Positions 38,992-47,452 of a stretch of DNA of 64,000 nucleotides are shown here, piece after piece. The stretch lies in NCBI RefSeq assembly GCF_013337285.1, contig NZ_SUPW01000005.1:124001-188000 (forward strand), read 5' to 3'. The first letter of the stretch is position 1, and each line of letters starts with the position of its first letter. The position numbers and the translations under genes were made by a program. The notes beneath the pieces are model-generated. The model worked only from the letters and a program-made list of their open reading frames with translations. It did no database searches and was not told where the DNA came from. The DNA is from Agrobacterium tumefaciens (GTDB lineage Bacteria; Pseudomonadota; Alphaproteobacteria; Rhizobiales; Rhizobiaceae).

Positions 38992-40065
38992 TCAGGCGGA
39001 GGGTACGTCGAAAACCTCACCAGGGCGCATGGGCCGGAAACGGCTTTCCTCCACACCCTGCTCCACAAGCGCCGTTTTCAGCGCCGCAAGTGGCGCATCG
39101 ACGGCCTCGTCGGTGAGTTGCACCGTACCCCAATGGTGGCCGCAGACATGCGCGGCACCGCAAAGCTTCATGCCCTCAACGGCTTCCGCCGGGTTCTGGT
39201 GCTGGCCTTTCATGAACCAGCGCGGCTCGTAAGCGCCGAAGGGCAGGTTGGCGAGTCGGAATTCGCCATGTTTCTTGCGCGCAGCGTGATAATTGAGGCC
39301 TTCGTGAAAGCCGGTATCGCCGATGTGGTAGATTTTCCCACCCGGCCCCTCGATGACGAAGGCGGCCCACAATGCCATGCTGCGGTCGTTGAGCCCGCGG
39401 GCTGACCAATGGTGGCAGGGTTCGAAATGAATTTTAACCGACGAACCGACCTCAACCACATCGCCCCAGTCGCCCACCTTGATGCGCGCTGCCTCCACGC
39501 CGGTGCGGATGATCGCGTCATTGCCGAGCGGCGTGATGAAAAGCGGCTTGTGCGCCACATGCAGCCGCTTCAGCGTTTCCATGTCCAGATGGTCGTAGTG
39601 ATTATGCGTCACCAGCACCAGATCGATGGGAGGCAGATCCTCAAAACGGATGCCGGGCGGATTGACCCGTTTTGGACCGGCGAAGCTGAACGGGCTGGTG
39701 CGCTGCGACCAGACCGGATCGATAAGAATATTCATCCCTGCCGTCTGGATGAGGAACGAGGCGTGGCCGACAAAGGTCACCCGGATGTCCTTGCCGCCAA
39801 TCCGCATTTCCGGCTTTGCGAAAGGAAAAGGGCTCGGATAGTTTTCCGGCCATGTGGCGCGCTCGCCGTTGAAACGCCATTTCAACAGGCCCATGAAATT
39901 GCCGGGCGGCGAGCCGCCGGGATTAAAGAAGCGCACCCCGTCGAAATGATCGGAGATCGGGCCGCTATAATAGGCGCTGGCGTTCGAACGGCGGGCAAAC
40001 AGCGCCCCGCCCGCGACAGCGAGCAATCCAAGGGTTGAAAAACGAAAGAAGTTTCGACGGTTCAT
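38992..40065 (-). CDS. MBL-fold metallo-hydrolase (UlaG/NAPE-PLD-like), exported
   Basis: 357-residue metallo-beta-lactamase-fold hydrolase. The N-terminus MNRRNFFRFSTLGLLAVAGG has a twin-arginine-like start and one hydrophobic stretch, so it is probably exported or membrane-anchored. The zinc motif THNHYDHLD is at about residues 155-163, with further His/Asp residues in FEPCHHWSARG and HIGDTGF. The pattern resembles NAPE-phospholipase D and related phosphodiesterases. Substrate is unknown. ATG 40065 is chosen over the longer frame. Confidence 0.85.
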   Translation of the reverse strand: MNRRNFFRFSTLGLLAVAGGALFARRSNASAYYSGPISDHFDGVRFFNPGGSPPGNFMGLLKWRFNGERATWPENYPSPFPFAKPEMRIGGKDIRVTFVGHASFLIQTAGMNILIDPVWSQRTSPFSFAGPKRVNPPGIRFEDLPPIDLVLVTHNHYDHLDMETLKRLHVAHKPLFITPLGNDAIIRTGVEAARIKVGDWGDVVEVGSSVKIHFEPCHHWSARGLNDRSMALWAAFVIEGPGGKIYHIGDTGFHEGLNYHAARKKHGEFRLANLPFGAYEPRWFMKGQHQNPAEAVEGMKLCGAAHVCGHHWGTVQLTDEAVDAPLAALKTALVEQGVEESRFRPMRPGEVFDVPSA

Positions 40066-40392
40066 GCTAAAGGTATAGGGAGCGGAATGGTGCCGTTCAA
40101 GCCGCACCAATCGCGGCTTGCAGCCGATCACGCAAAGATGAAATGCATGGCCGCGCAGCTGAAAACTGCCGCCGCCTTGACTTTCCCGCCACTTTCCTGT
40201 TTATCCCCGCCAATCAGCTGGCAGTTTCACGACTCCAAGCCGCCGACCGGGACCCGCATAGGTATAAAGAGATCCCGGAGGTCAACACCCGACAGCGCGA
40301 TGCGCCCTCGGGTGCTTTTTGGCTTTGCGTCTTGTTTTTGCCAGCGAAAGCACCGACGTTTCGGGAACCCCGGAACGAAGAAGGAAGAAACG
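40066..40392. other. Region upstream of ffh
   Basis: 327 bp between the divergent MBL gene and ffh. A TTGACT hexamer at about 40177, 17 bp before TTTATC, is the best promoter guess for ffh. An 8-bp inverted repeat AAACTGCC/GGCAGTTT spans about 40165-40230. A GCGC-GAT-GCGC hairpin followed by T-rich sequence lies near 40295-40345. No 4.5S RNA core was found. Confidence 0.4.
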
Positions 40393-41961
40393 ATGTTTGA
40401 AAACCTCCAGGACCGCCTTGGTTCCATTCTGAATGGACTGACCGGCCGTGGCGCGCTGACGGAAGCCGATGTTGCCGCCGCCCTGCGCGAGGTTCGCCGT
40501 GCGCTTCTGGAAGCGGACGTGGCGCTAGAAGTCGTGCGCTCCTTCACCGACAGGGTGCGTGAAAAGGCTGTTGGTGCAGCCGTTCTCAAATCCATCAAGC
40601 CCGGCCAGATGGTCGTCAAGATCGTCCATGACGAGCTTGTCGAAATGCTCGGCACCGAAGGCGTCTCCATCGACCTGCATGCGGCCGCCCCCGTCGTCAT
40701 CATGATGGTCGGCCTTCAGGGTTCGGGCAAGACAACCACGACCGGCAAGATCGCCAAGCGCCTGACCGACCGCGAGAAGAAGAAGGTGCTGATGGCATCT
40801 CTCGACACGCGTCGTCCGGCCGCACAGGAACAGCTTCGCCAGCTGGGCGTCCAGACCGGCGTCGACACGCTGCCGGTCATCGCCGGCCAGTCGCCGACAG
40901 ATATCGCCGCGCGCGCCGTGCAGGCCGCAAAGCTCGGCGGCCATGACGTCGTGATCCTCGACACCGCCGGCCGCACCCATATCGATGAACCCTTGATGCT
41001 GGAAATGGCCGACATCAAGAAGAAGTCCAACCCGCACGAAATCCTGCTGGTCGCGGATTCGCTGACCGGTCAGGACGCCGTCAATCTGGCGCGCAATTTC
41101 GATGAGCGCGTCGGCATTACCGGCCTCGTGCTGACCCGTATGGATGGTGACGGTCGTGGCGGTGCGGCCCTTTCCATGCGCGCCGTTACCGGCAAGCCGA
41201 TCAAGCTGATCGGTATCGGCGAGCGCATGAATGAACTCGACGAGTTCCATCCGCGCCGTATCGCCGACCGTATTCTCGGCATGGGCGACATCGTGTCGCT
41301 GGTCGAAAAGGCCGCTGAAAACATCGATGCAGAAAAAGCCCGTGCCATGGCCGAGAAGATGGCCAAGGGCAAGTTCGACCTCAACGATCTGGCCGACCAG
41401 CTTGGCCAGATGAAGAAGATGGGCGGCATGGGCGGCATTATGGGGCTGATGCCCGGCATGGCAGGCATGAAGGACAAGATGGCTTCGGCCGGTATGAACG
41501 ACAAGATGTTCGACCGCCAGATCGCCATTATCTCTTCGATGACCAGGGCGGAACGCGCCAATCCCGATATTCTCAAACACAGCCGCAAGAAACGCATCGC
41601 CGCCGGTTCCGGCACGGATGCTGCCGAAATCAACAAGCTCCTGAAGATGCACCGCGGTATGGCTGACATGATGAAAGCCATGGGCGGCAAGGGCAAAGGC
41701 GGCATCATGAAGCAGATGATGGGCGGCCTTGCCGGCAAGATGGGTCTCGGTGGCCTCGGCGGCGGTATGCCTGATCTGTCGAACATCGATCCGAAGCAGC
41801 TCGAAGCGCTCCAGAAGCAGGCTGAAGCTGCCGGTCTCGGCAAGCCGGGCGCAATGCCGGGTCTTGGTGGGATGCCGGGTGGATTGCCTGGTCTTGGTGG
41901 CGCAAAGCTGCCGGGTCTTGGCGGTATGCCGGGCCTGCCCGGCTTCCCGAAGAAGAAGTGA
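40393..41961 (+). CDS. ffh: Signal recognition particle protein Ffh
   Basis: 522-residue SRP GTPase that binds signal sequences on ribosomes together with 4.5S RNA. The NG domain has the P-loop GLQGSGKTTT near residue 108, DTAGRTHID near 192 and TRMDGDGRGG near 247. The Met-rich M domain covers about 325-440 with the RNA-binding SRKKRIAAGSGT motif. It ends in an unusual tail of repeated PGLGGMPG-type units. The ATG at 40393 follows an AAGGAAG site. It leads a block with chorismate mutase, rpsP, rimM and trmD. Confidence 0.97.
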   Translation: MFENLQDRLGSILNGLTGRGALTEADVAAALREVRRALLEADVALEVVRSFTDRVREKAVGAAVLKSIKPGQMVVKIVHDELVEMLGTEGVSIDLHAAAPVVIMMVGLQGSGKTTTTGKIAKRLTDREKKKVLMASLDTRRPAAQEQLRQLGVQTGVDTLPVIAGQSPTDIAARAVQAAKLGGHDVVILDTAGRTHIDEPLMLEMADIKKKSNPHEILLVADSLTGQDAVNLARNFDERVGITGLVLTRMDGDGRGGAALSMRAVTGKPIKLIGIGERMNELDEFHPRRIADRILGMGDIVSLVEKAAENIDAEKARAMAEKMAKGKFDLNDLADQLGQMKKMGGMGGIMGLMPGMAGMKDKMASAGMNDKMFDRQIAIISSMTRAERANPDILKHSRKKRIAAGSGTDAAEINKLLKMHRGMADMMKAMGGKGKGGIMKQMMGGLAGKMGLGGLGGGMPDLSNIDPKQLEALQKQAEAAGLGKPGAMPGLGGMPGGLPGLGGAKLPGLGGMPGLPGFPKKK

Positions 41962-41971
41962 GGGGACGCCA

Positions 41972-42289
41972 GTGAACAACATAGAAGTGAAAGCCCAGCT
42001 TTCCGAATATCGCCAGTCGATCGACAATATCGACGCCGCACTGGTTCACATTCTTGCCGAACGTTTCCGCTGTACCAAGGCGGTGGGCGTGCTGAAGGCA
42101 AAATATAATTTGCCGCCGGCAGACCCGGCGCGCGAGGAATACCAGATCGAACGCCTTCGCCATCTGGCCAAGGACGCCAATCTGGACCCGGATTTCGCTG
42201 AGAAGTTCTTGAACTTCATCATCAGGGAAGTCATCCGGCATCATGAAGCAATCGCCGCCGAACATGGCGGTAACGAAAAGACCGCCTGA
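41972..42289 (+). CDS. Chorismate mutase (AroQ class)
   Basis: 105-residue all-helical chorismate mutase that converts chorismate to prephenate for phenylalanine and tyrosine. The N-terminal helix has EYRQSIDNIDAALVHILAERFRCTKAVG, the AroQ pattern with catalytic Arg and Lys. The second half EREEYQ/EFLNFIIREVIRHHE supports it. It starts with GTG after an AGGGGA site, 10 bp behind ffh, and about 33 bp before rpsP. Position inside a ribosome/SRP operon is the odd feature; it is common in this bacterial group. Confidence 0.93.
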   Translation: MNNIEVKAQLSEYRQSIDNIDAALVHILAERFRCTKAVGVLKAKYNLPPADPAREEYQIERLRHLAKDANLDPDFAEKFLNFIIREVIRHHEAIAAEHGGNEKTA

Positions 42290-42322
42290 CCGGCGGACAA
42301 GCCATCCTAAGGAGTATATCAC

Positions 42323-42700
42323 ATGGCACTTAAAATTCGTCTCGCACGCGGTGGTTCCAAGAAGCGCCCGTATTACCAGATCGTCGTTGCAGACGCCCGT
42401 TCGCCCCGCGACGGCCGCTTCCTCGAAAAGGTCGGTTCCTGGAACCCGATGCTCGCCAAGGACAACCCGCAGCGCATCGAGCTGAAGGCTGACCTCATCA
42501 AGGAATGGATCGCCAAGGGCGCACAGCCGACCGACCGCGTTCTGCGCTTCCTCGCTGAAGCCGGCATCACCGAGCGCGAAGCTCGCAACAACCCGGAAAA
42601 AGCAAAGCCGGGCAAGCGCGCCCTGGAGCGCGTTGCTGAAAAGAAGCAGAAGGCTGAAGATGCAGCAGCTGCTGCAGCAGAAGCCACTGCCGCAGAATAA
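42323..42700 (+). CDS. rpsP: 30S ribosomal protein S16
   Basis: 125-residue small-subunit protein. The first 80 residues contain the standard S16 fold with the N-terminal [21 protein letters not shown]. From about 95 onward it has a Lys/Glu/Ala-rich tail ending in a run of alanines, longer than in E. coli (82 residues). The ATG has an AAGGAG site. A strong hairpin with a T-run follows the stop, separating rpsP from rimM. Confidence 0.97.
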   Translation: MALKIRLARGGSKKRPYYQIVVADARSPRDGRFLEKVGSWNPMLAKDNPQRIELKADLIKEWIAKGAQPTDRVLRFLAEAGITEREARNNPEKAKPGKRALERVAEKKQKAEDAAAAAAEATAAE

Positions 42701-42719
42701 TCTGCGCTGGATTTTCTAA

Positions 42720-42757
42720 AGAACGGGTGGCGTGGTTTTCCATGCCACCCGTTTTTT
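42720..42757 (+). terminator. Terminator between rpsP and rimM
   Basis: Stem AACGGGTGGC/GCCACCCGTT extended by a few pairs, with a TTTTCC loop, followed by a run of six T. rimM starts 64 bp later, so some transcripts must read through or start downstream. Confidence 0.88.
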
Positions 42758-42820
42758 GTTTATTTTGGCGTCAACAAACCTTAAAGCTGACGCAACCAAC
42801 ACCAGAAGACGGACGGCCCG

Positions 42821-43387
42821 ATGGCAAAGCTGGAAAACCCGATACTCATGGCAAAAATCGGCGGCGCGCAGGGCCTGCGCGGCGAAGTTCGTGTCAGCAC
42901 CTATACGGACGACCCGATGGCGCTCGGCGATTACGGCAATCTGGTCACAGCCGATGGCCGCGTCTTTGAAATTCTGGAGGTTCGCGAGGGCAAAAATGTC
43001 GTCGTCGTGCGTTTCCGGGGCATCAACGACCGCAATGCGGCCGAAACGCTGAACGGGCTGGAACTGTTCATCGAACGCGACAATCTTCCGGATGACGAGC
43101 TTGATGACGATGAGTTTTATTATGCCGATCTCGAAGGGCTGGAGGCCGTCGATGCTGAAGGCAAAAGTTATGGCGCGGTCAGCGCCGTTTACGATTTCGG
43201 CGCGGGCGATCTGCTGGAGTTGAAGGGCGCCGGCCGACGCCCTGCCCTCATTCCGTTTTCGGAGGCGGCCGTGCTCGAGATCGATCTCGAGGCCGGGCGT
43301 ATTCTCATCGATCCGATGGCTGCCGGCCTGATCGACAATCCCGACGACAAGGACGAAACCGGCGTACCGCCTTTCGGCAAGAAATAA
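42821..43387 (+). CDS. rimM: 16S rRNA processing protein RimM
   Basis: 188-residue ribosome-maturation factor that binds S19 and helps assemble the 30S head. The N-terminal [22 protein letters not shown] and the PRC-barrel-like [19 protein letters not shown] are diagnostic. A Glu/Asp-rich C-terminus follows. It is next to trmD by 4 bp, so they are probably co-transcribed. Two possible starts (42821 and nine codons later) are not separable by ribosome site. Confidence 0.95.
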   Translation: MAKLENPILMAKIGGAQGLRGEVRVSTYTDDPMALGDYGNLVTADGRVFEILEVREGKNVVVVRFRGINDRNAAETLNGLELFIERDNLPDDELDDDEFYYADLEGLEAVDAEGKSYGAVSAVYDFGAGDLLELKGAGRRPALIPFSEAAVLEIDLEAGRILIDPMAAGLIDNPDDKDETGVPPFGKK

Positions 43388-43391
43388 AGCC

Positions 43392-44090
43392 ATGACTTTC
43401 AAGGCTACCGTTCTGACGCTCTACCCGGAAATGTTTCCGGGGCACTTGGGATATTCGCTGGCAGGCAAGGCGCTGGAGCGCGAGCAATGGTCGCTCGAGG
43501 CCGTACAAATCCGCGAATTCGCCACCGACAGACACAGAAGCGTCGACGACACGCCCGCGGGCGGCGGCGCCGGCATGGTGCTGAAACCCGATATTCTGGC
43601 CGCAGCCATCGACCATGTTTCGGATGGCGATACGCGGCCGCGCCTGCTGATGAGTCCGCGCGGCAAACCGCTATCGCAGAACCGCGTGCGCGAACTGGCG
43701 GCGGGTGAAGGCGCGATCATCATCTGCGGCCGTTTCGAAGGTGTAGATCAGCGGGTGATCGAGGCCCGTCGGCTGGAGGAGGTGTCGATCGGCGATTACA
43801 TCCTCTCCGGTGGCGAACCGGCCGCGTTGACGCTTCTGGACGCCATCGTCCGCATACTTCCTGGTGTCATGGGCAACGATCTGTCCGGCGTGCATGAGAG
43901 CTTCGAAGGCGGACTGCTGGAACATCCACATTACACCCGCCCGCAGGTTTGGGAAGGCAGGGAAATTCCCGCCGTTCTCACCTCCGGCAACCATGCCGCC
44001 ATCGAAAAATGGCGGCGCGAACAGGCGCTGGCGTTGACCCACGAAAGACGCCCCGACCTTCTCAAAAAAGCTCAGGCCGAGACGAAATAA
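43392..44090 (+). CDS. trmD: tRNA (guanine-N1)-methyltransferase TrmD
   Basis: 232-residue SPOUT-class enzyme that methylates G37 of tRNAs and prevents +1 frameshifts. The deep-knot region with [18 protein letters not shown] at about 137-154 and the [12 protein letters not shown] block are clear. It starts 4 bp behind rimM. The 3' end overlaps the convergent TauE-family gene by 19 bp. The usual next gene, rplS, is about 1 kb further on. Confidence 0.97.
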   Translation: MTFKATVLTLYPEMFPGHLGYSLAGKALEREQWSLEAVQIREFATDRHRSVDDTPAGGGAGMVLKPDILAAAIDHVSDGDTRPRLLMSPRGKPLSQNRVRELAAGEGAIIICGRFEGVDQRVIEARRLEEVSIGDYILSGGEPAALTLLDAIVRILPGVMGNDLSGVHESFEGGLLEHPHYTRPQVWEGREIPAVLTSGNHAAIEKWRREQALALTHERRPDLLKKAQAETK

Positions 44091-44818
44091 TAAGCTGTCA
44101 ACACCAGCCCGACCGCAATCACCAGCCAGCGGATGATCCATTGCGGCACCCGCCTCGCGGTGTGAACGCCGACATAGCCGCCCAGTGCGGCTGCCGGAAA
44201 CATGATGAGCGCAGCCCACCAGGACACGACCCCGCCGCTGACGAAGATCGTGATCGCTATGACGGCGATCACCACCGACAGCAGGTTCTTCAGCGCGTTC
44301 AGGTGATGATAGCTGCCGCCCGAGGTTATTCCGAGGATGGCCAGCATCATGATGCCCATGCCCGCTCCGAAAAAACCGCCATAGATGGAGGCGAGCCCCT
44401 GAAAGACGAGGCTCGGCAGATTGCCGGGTGAACGTTCGGCACTCGTCTTGGGCCGCAGCCACGGGCCGGCGGCGAAAACGGCGGTGGCGGCCAGCAGCAG
44501 CCATGGCACCAGCTGGCGGAAAGAGGGGTTGTCGAGCGACAGCAGCAGTAGAGACCCGGCCAGCCCGCCGACGACGGACACGGCTGACAGCAGGATCGCC
44601 TCGCGCCAATGCGCCCGGATTTCCGGCCCATAGGCGATAACGGAGGTAATATAGCCCGGAAACTGCACGATAGCCGATGTGGCATTGGCGACGATGGGCG
44701 GCAGACCGGCAAGCGTCATCGCCCCGAAGGTCAGGAAGGTGCCGCCACCGGCAATCGCATTGACGACGCCAGACAGAAAACCGGTCGCAAACAGCATAAT
44801 AATGATAAAGATGGACAT
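44072..44818 (-). CDS. TauE/SafE family sulfite exporter-like permease
   Basis: 248-residue inner-membrane protein with seven or eight helices. The N-terminal [20 protein letters not shown] and the second-half [27 protein letters not shown] repeat the two TauE/SafE modules. Members export sulfite, sulfoacetate or other organic anions; the substrate is unknown. I use the ATG at 44818, which follows a GGGAGGGG site; the longer frame to 44983 is leader. A perfect 8-bp dyad lies 82-104 bp upstream. It is reversed between trmD and rplS. Confidence 0.9.
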   Translation of the reverse strand: MSIFIIIMLFATGFLSGVVNAIAGGGTFLTFGAMTLAGLPPIVANATSAIVQFPGYITSVIAYGPEIRAHWREAILLSAVSVVGGLAGSLLLLSLDNPSFRQLVPWLLLAATAVFAAGPWLRPKTSAERSPGNLPSLVFQGLASIYGGFFGAGMGIMMLAILGITSGGSYHHLNALKNLLSVVIAVIAITIFVSGGVVSWWAALIMFPAAALGGYVGVHTARRVPQWIIRWLVIAVGLVLTAYYFVSA

Positions 44819-44899
44819 GGCCCCTCCCAAGGTTCTCATGCCATATCCGGCAAGACGCCGCTTCGCAACTGCTGCAACGCGACGCAGAATTGATAAAAT

Positions 44900-44922
44900 T
44901 TTGTCATGAAAGGGATGACAAA
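44900..44922 (-). promoter_or_regulatory. 8-bp dyad, candidate operator upstream of TauE-family gene
   Basis: TTTGTCAT at 44900-44907 and ATGACAAA at 44915-44922 are perfect inverted copies with a seven-base spacer. The geometry fits a dimeric repressor or activator. It is 82 bp from the permease start and about 160 bp from rplS, so it may affect either. Regulator unknown. Confidence 0.5.
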
Positions 44923-45085
44923 TGGCGCCTGCTAGTATATGTGCGCGCTTGGAATTGGGGTTTCCCCCTTTAACCGCAAGCAAAGAATGGTGAACCCGCT
45001 CCTGCCGCTAGGCATGATCCCAAGGCTTTGACCGAAGGATGAACGTTGAGCGCTCTGGCTGTTTCAGAAGAAATCAGAGGTTAAT

Positions 45086-45652
45086 ATGACCAATATCATT
45101 CAGCAGCTGGAAGCCGAACAGGCTGCCAAGATCGAAGCAAAGCGCACTCTGCCTGACTTTTCTCCGGGCGACACCCTGCGCGTCAACGTTCGCGTGACGG
45201 AAGGTACCCGTACCCGTGTTCAGGCTTACGAAGGCGTTTGCATTGCCCGTTCCGGCGGTGGCCTTTCCGAGAGCTTCACCGTTCGCAAGATCTCCTACGG
45301 TGAAGGCGTCGAGCGCGTATTCCCGATCTACTCCCCGCTGGTCGAAGGCGTTGAAATCGTTCGCCGCGGTAAGGTTCGCCGTGCGAAGCTTTACTACCTG
45401 CGCGATCGTCGCGGCAAGGCTGCCCGTATCGTTGAAAACACCGGTACGCGCGCCCGCAAGCTGAACGAGTCCGAGCGCCAGGCAGCAGCCGAAGAAAAGG
45501 CACGTCTGGAAGCCGAAAAGGTAGCAGCAGCGCAGGCTCTCGCCGCCGAAAAGGCAGCCGCCGAGGCAGCGGAAGCCAAGGCAGCAGCCGAAGCCGCAGA
45601 AGCCAAGGCAGCGGAAGAAGCAGCAAAGGCTGCGGAAACTGCAGCGGAATAA
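45086..45652 (+). CDS. rplS: 50S ribosomal protein L19
   Basis: 188-residue large-subunit protein at the 30S-50S interface. Residues 1-120 carry the ordinary L19 fold ([45 protein letters not shown]). The last 60 residues are a low-complexity Ala/Glu/Lys helix not present in E. coli L19 (115 residues). A Shine-Dalgarno-like AGAGG precedes the ATG. A UUCG-capped terminator follows. Confidence 0.97.
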   Translation: MTNIIQQLEAEQAAKIEAKRTLPDFSPGDTLRVNVRVTEGTRTRVQAYEGVCIARSGGGLSESFTVRKISYGEGVERVFPIYSPLVEGVEIVRRGKVRRAKLYYLRDRRGKAARIVENTGTRARKLNESERQAAAEEKARLEAEKVAAAQALAAEKAAAEAAEAKAAAEAAEAKAAEEAAKAAETAAE

Positions 45653-45678
45653 GATTTCCATTTAGATGGATTTACGGG

Positions 45679-45706
45679 AAAGGCGGTCTTCGGATCGCCT
45701 TTTTTG
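45679..45706 (+). terminator. Rho-independent terminator after rplS
   Basis: Stem AAGGCGGTC/GATCGCCTT (one G-U pair) closed by a stable TTCG tetraloop and followed by a six-T run. Confidence 0.9.
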
Positions 45707-45776
45707 TTGCGTCGACGTGACTTGCGCGCGTTACGGCAAGCGTGCATTTTCAAAAAAATCGTTGCCGGAGCCTCCC

Positions 45777-46574
45777 ATGATCGCCAGACGCCCATTTATT
45801 GCCGCCCTTGCCGCGCTTGCCATCATACCCACCCTCGCCGCCGCCGCCGATCTGCCGGATCTGAAGGGACGCGCCGTCGTCGTGGTCACGGAAAACGCCT
45901 ATCCCCCGCTGCAATTCGTTGATCCGAAATCCGGCGAGGCCATCGGCTGGGAATATGACGCGATGAAGGAAATCGCCAAAAGGCTGAATTTCAAGCTGGA
46001 ATATCAGAACACCTCCTGGGATGCGATGATACAGGCCGTTTCCGCCGGGCAATACGACACCGGCATGACCGGTATCAGCATCAAGGAAGACCGCATGCAA
46101 AAGGTGGATTTCTCAGCACCCTATATGCGCTCGGAAATGTTCATGCTCGTGCGGGCCGACGAGACCCGCTTCACCGATGCGAAGAGTTTCGCCGCCTTCG
46201 AAAAAGGTCTCGTCGGCGCACAGGCCGGCACGACGCCCTTCTATACCGCCGTTTATGACGTTCTCGATGGTAACGAACAGAACCCGCGTCTGCGGCTGAT
46301 GGAAACCTTCGGCGCCAGCGTTCAGGCTCTGAAGACCGGCGATGTCGATCTGGTGCTCACCGACGGCGTCGCCGGCAAGGGGTATGTCGATGCTTCCAAC
46401 GGCGCTCTGAAGCTGGTTGGCGAGCCATTGGGAGGAGACGATTTCGGCTTCATCTTCAAGAAGGGCTCCGATCTCGTCGCCCCTGTCAACGCCGCTATTG
46501 CAGCCCTGAAGGCGGACGGCACCTTTGCCGCGCTCGATAAGAAATGGTTCCTCGACTACAAGCTCGGTGAATGA
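45777..46574 (+). CDS. Amino-acid ABC transporter substrate-binding protein
   Basis: 265-residue periplasmic receptor of family 3 (polar amino acids). Signal peptide to about residue 22 (TLAAAADLP). The mature protein has the characteristic N-lobe YPPLQFVDPKSGEAIGWEYDAM near 40-61, YDTGMTGISIKEDRMQKVDFS near 90-110, and a C-terminal tail of Trp/Phe (KKWFLDYKLGE). The ATG at 45777 is chosen because the longer frame reads through the rplS terminator region. It overlaps the permease gene by 4 bp. No ATPase gene follows. Confidence 0.93.
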   Translation: MIARRPFIAALAALAIIPTLAAAADLPDLKGRAVVVVTENAYPPLQFVDPKSGEAIGWEYDAMKEIAKRLNFKLEYQNTSWDAMIQAVSAGQYDTGMTGISIKEDRMQKVDFSAPYMRSEMFMLVRADETRFTDAKSFAAFEKGLVGAQAGTTPFYTAVYDVLDGNEQNPRLRLMETFGASVQALKTGDVDLVLTDGVAGKGYVDASNGALKLVGEPLGGDDFGFIFKKGSDLVAPVNAAIAALKADGTFAALDKKWFLDYKLGE

Positions 46575-47404
46575 TGCTCCACGACGCTCCCGCACGACGG
46601 ACTGCGCCACACGGCAAGAGCGAAGATTTTCCCTGGTGGCTGGTGGCGATCGTTTTGATCGGCATAGCCCTTGCCGTGGTGATCGCCATCAACGGCATTT
46701 ACGCTCAGGTTTTCAGCACCGTCGCCAAGGGTATCGGCATCACGGTCTCCGTCACTCTCGCCGCTTTCACGCTGGCGGCACTGTTCGGCCTTGCTCTCGC
46801 GCTGGTCGGCATGGCCGACAATATCGTGCTGCGACAGGTTGCACGATTTTACATCGAGGTCGTTCGTGGCATCCCGATCATCGTCCTGCTATTCTACATC
46901 GCCTTCGTTGGCACGCCGGGGCTGGTGGCACTCTACAATTGGCTGACCTTGCCACTCGTCACCCATGGCTGGCTGGAGCCGTTGATGGTGCGGGACGTGT
47001 CTCTGACCTGGCGGGCGATCATCGCGCTGACGATCGGTTATGCCGCCTTCATCGCGGAAATTTTTCGCGCCGGCATACAGGCCGTTCCGGAAGGGCAGAT
47101 CGAGGCGGCGAAGGCCTTGGGTTTTAGCCGTTACCGACGTTTCAGGCTGATTATCCTGCCACAGGCGATCCGGACGATCTTTCCGCCGCTTTCGAACGAT
47201 TTCGTTTCGATGGTAAAAGACAGCTCGCTCGTCTCGGTGCTTGGCGTCACCGATATTACTCAAATGGGAAAAGTCTATGCGGCGGGTTCTTTCCGGTTTT
47301 TCGAGACCTATTCGATCGTCGCCTACATCTACCTGATCCTGACCATCGGCCTGTCGCTGATGTTGCGGCGGATCGAAAAGGCGATGCGCTCAAAACGCGG
47401 ATAA
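46571..47404 (+). CDS. Amino-acid ABC transporter permease
   Basis: 277-residue inner-membrane subunit with five helices of the HisM/GlnP type. The EAA loop EAAKALGFSRYRRFRLIILPQAIR at about 178-201 contacts the ATPase. The start overlaps the receptor stop (ATGA). The usual ATPase is not encoded downstream; a hairpin with an 11-bp stem follows at once. The ATPase must be shared from another locus if the pair works as an importer. Confidence 0.92.
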   Translation: MMLHDAPARRTAPHGKSEDFPWWLVAIVLIGIALAVVIAINGIYAQVFSTVAKGIGITVSVTLAAFTLAALFGLALALVGMADNIVLRQVARFYIEVVRGIPIIVLLFYIAFVGTPGLVALYNWLTLPLVTHGWLEPLMVRDVSLTWRAIIALTIGYAAFIAEIFRAGIQAVPEGQIEAAKALGFSRYRRFRLIILPQAIRTIFPPLSNDFVSMVKDSSLVSVLGVTDITQMGKVYAAGSFRFFETYSIVAYIYLILTIGLSLMLRRIEKAMRSKRG

Positions 47405-47438
47405 GAAAAAGACGACAGCCGGCCGAACCGGCTGTCGT
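47404..47438 (-). terminator. Terminator between convergent permease and MFS genes
   Basis: Perfect 11-bp stem ACGACAGCCGG/CCGGCTGTCGT with a five-base loop. The minus strand continues in TCTTTTTCTT, so it best serves the MFS gene; it may also stop the plus-strand transcript. Confidence 0.85.
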
Positions 47439-47452
47439 ATTGATAAAGGAAA

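Noticed and set aside
40066-40392. 4.5S RNA next to ffh
   Set aside because: I looked for the conserved GGAAGGAAGCA-type core and symmetric loop; no match is present.
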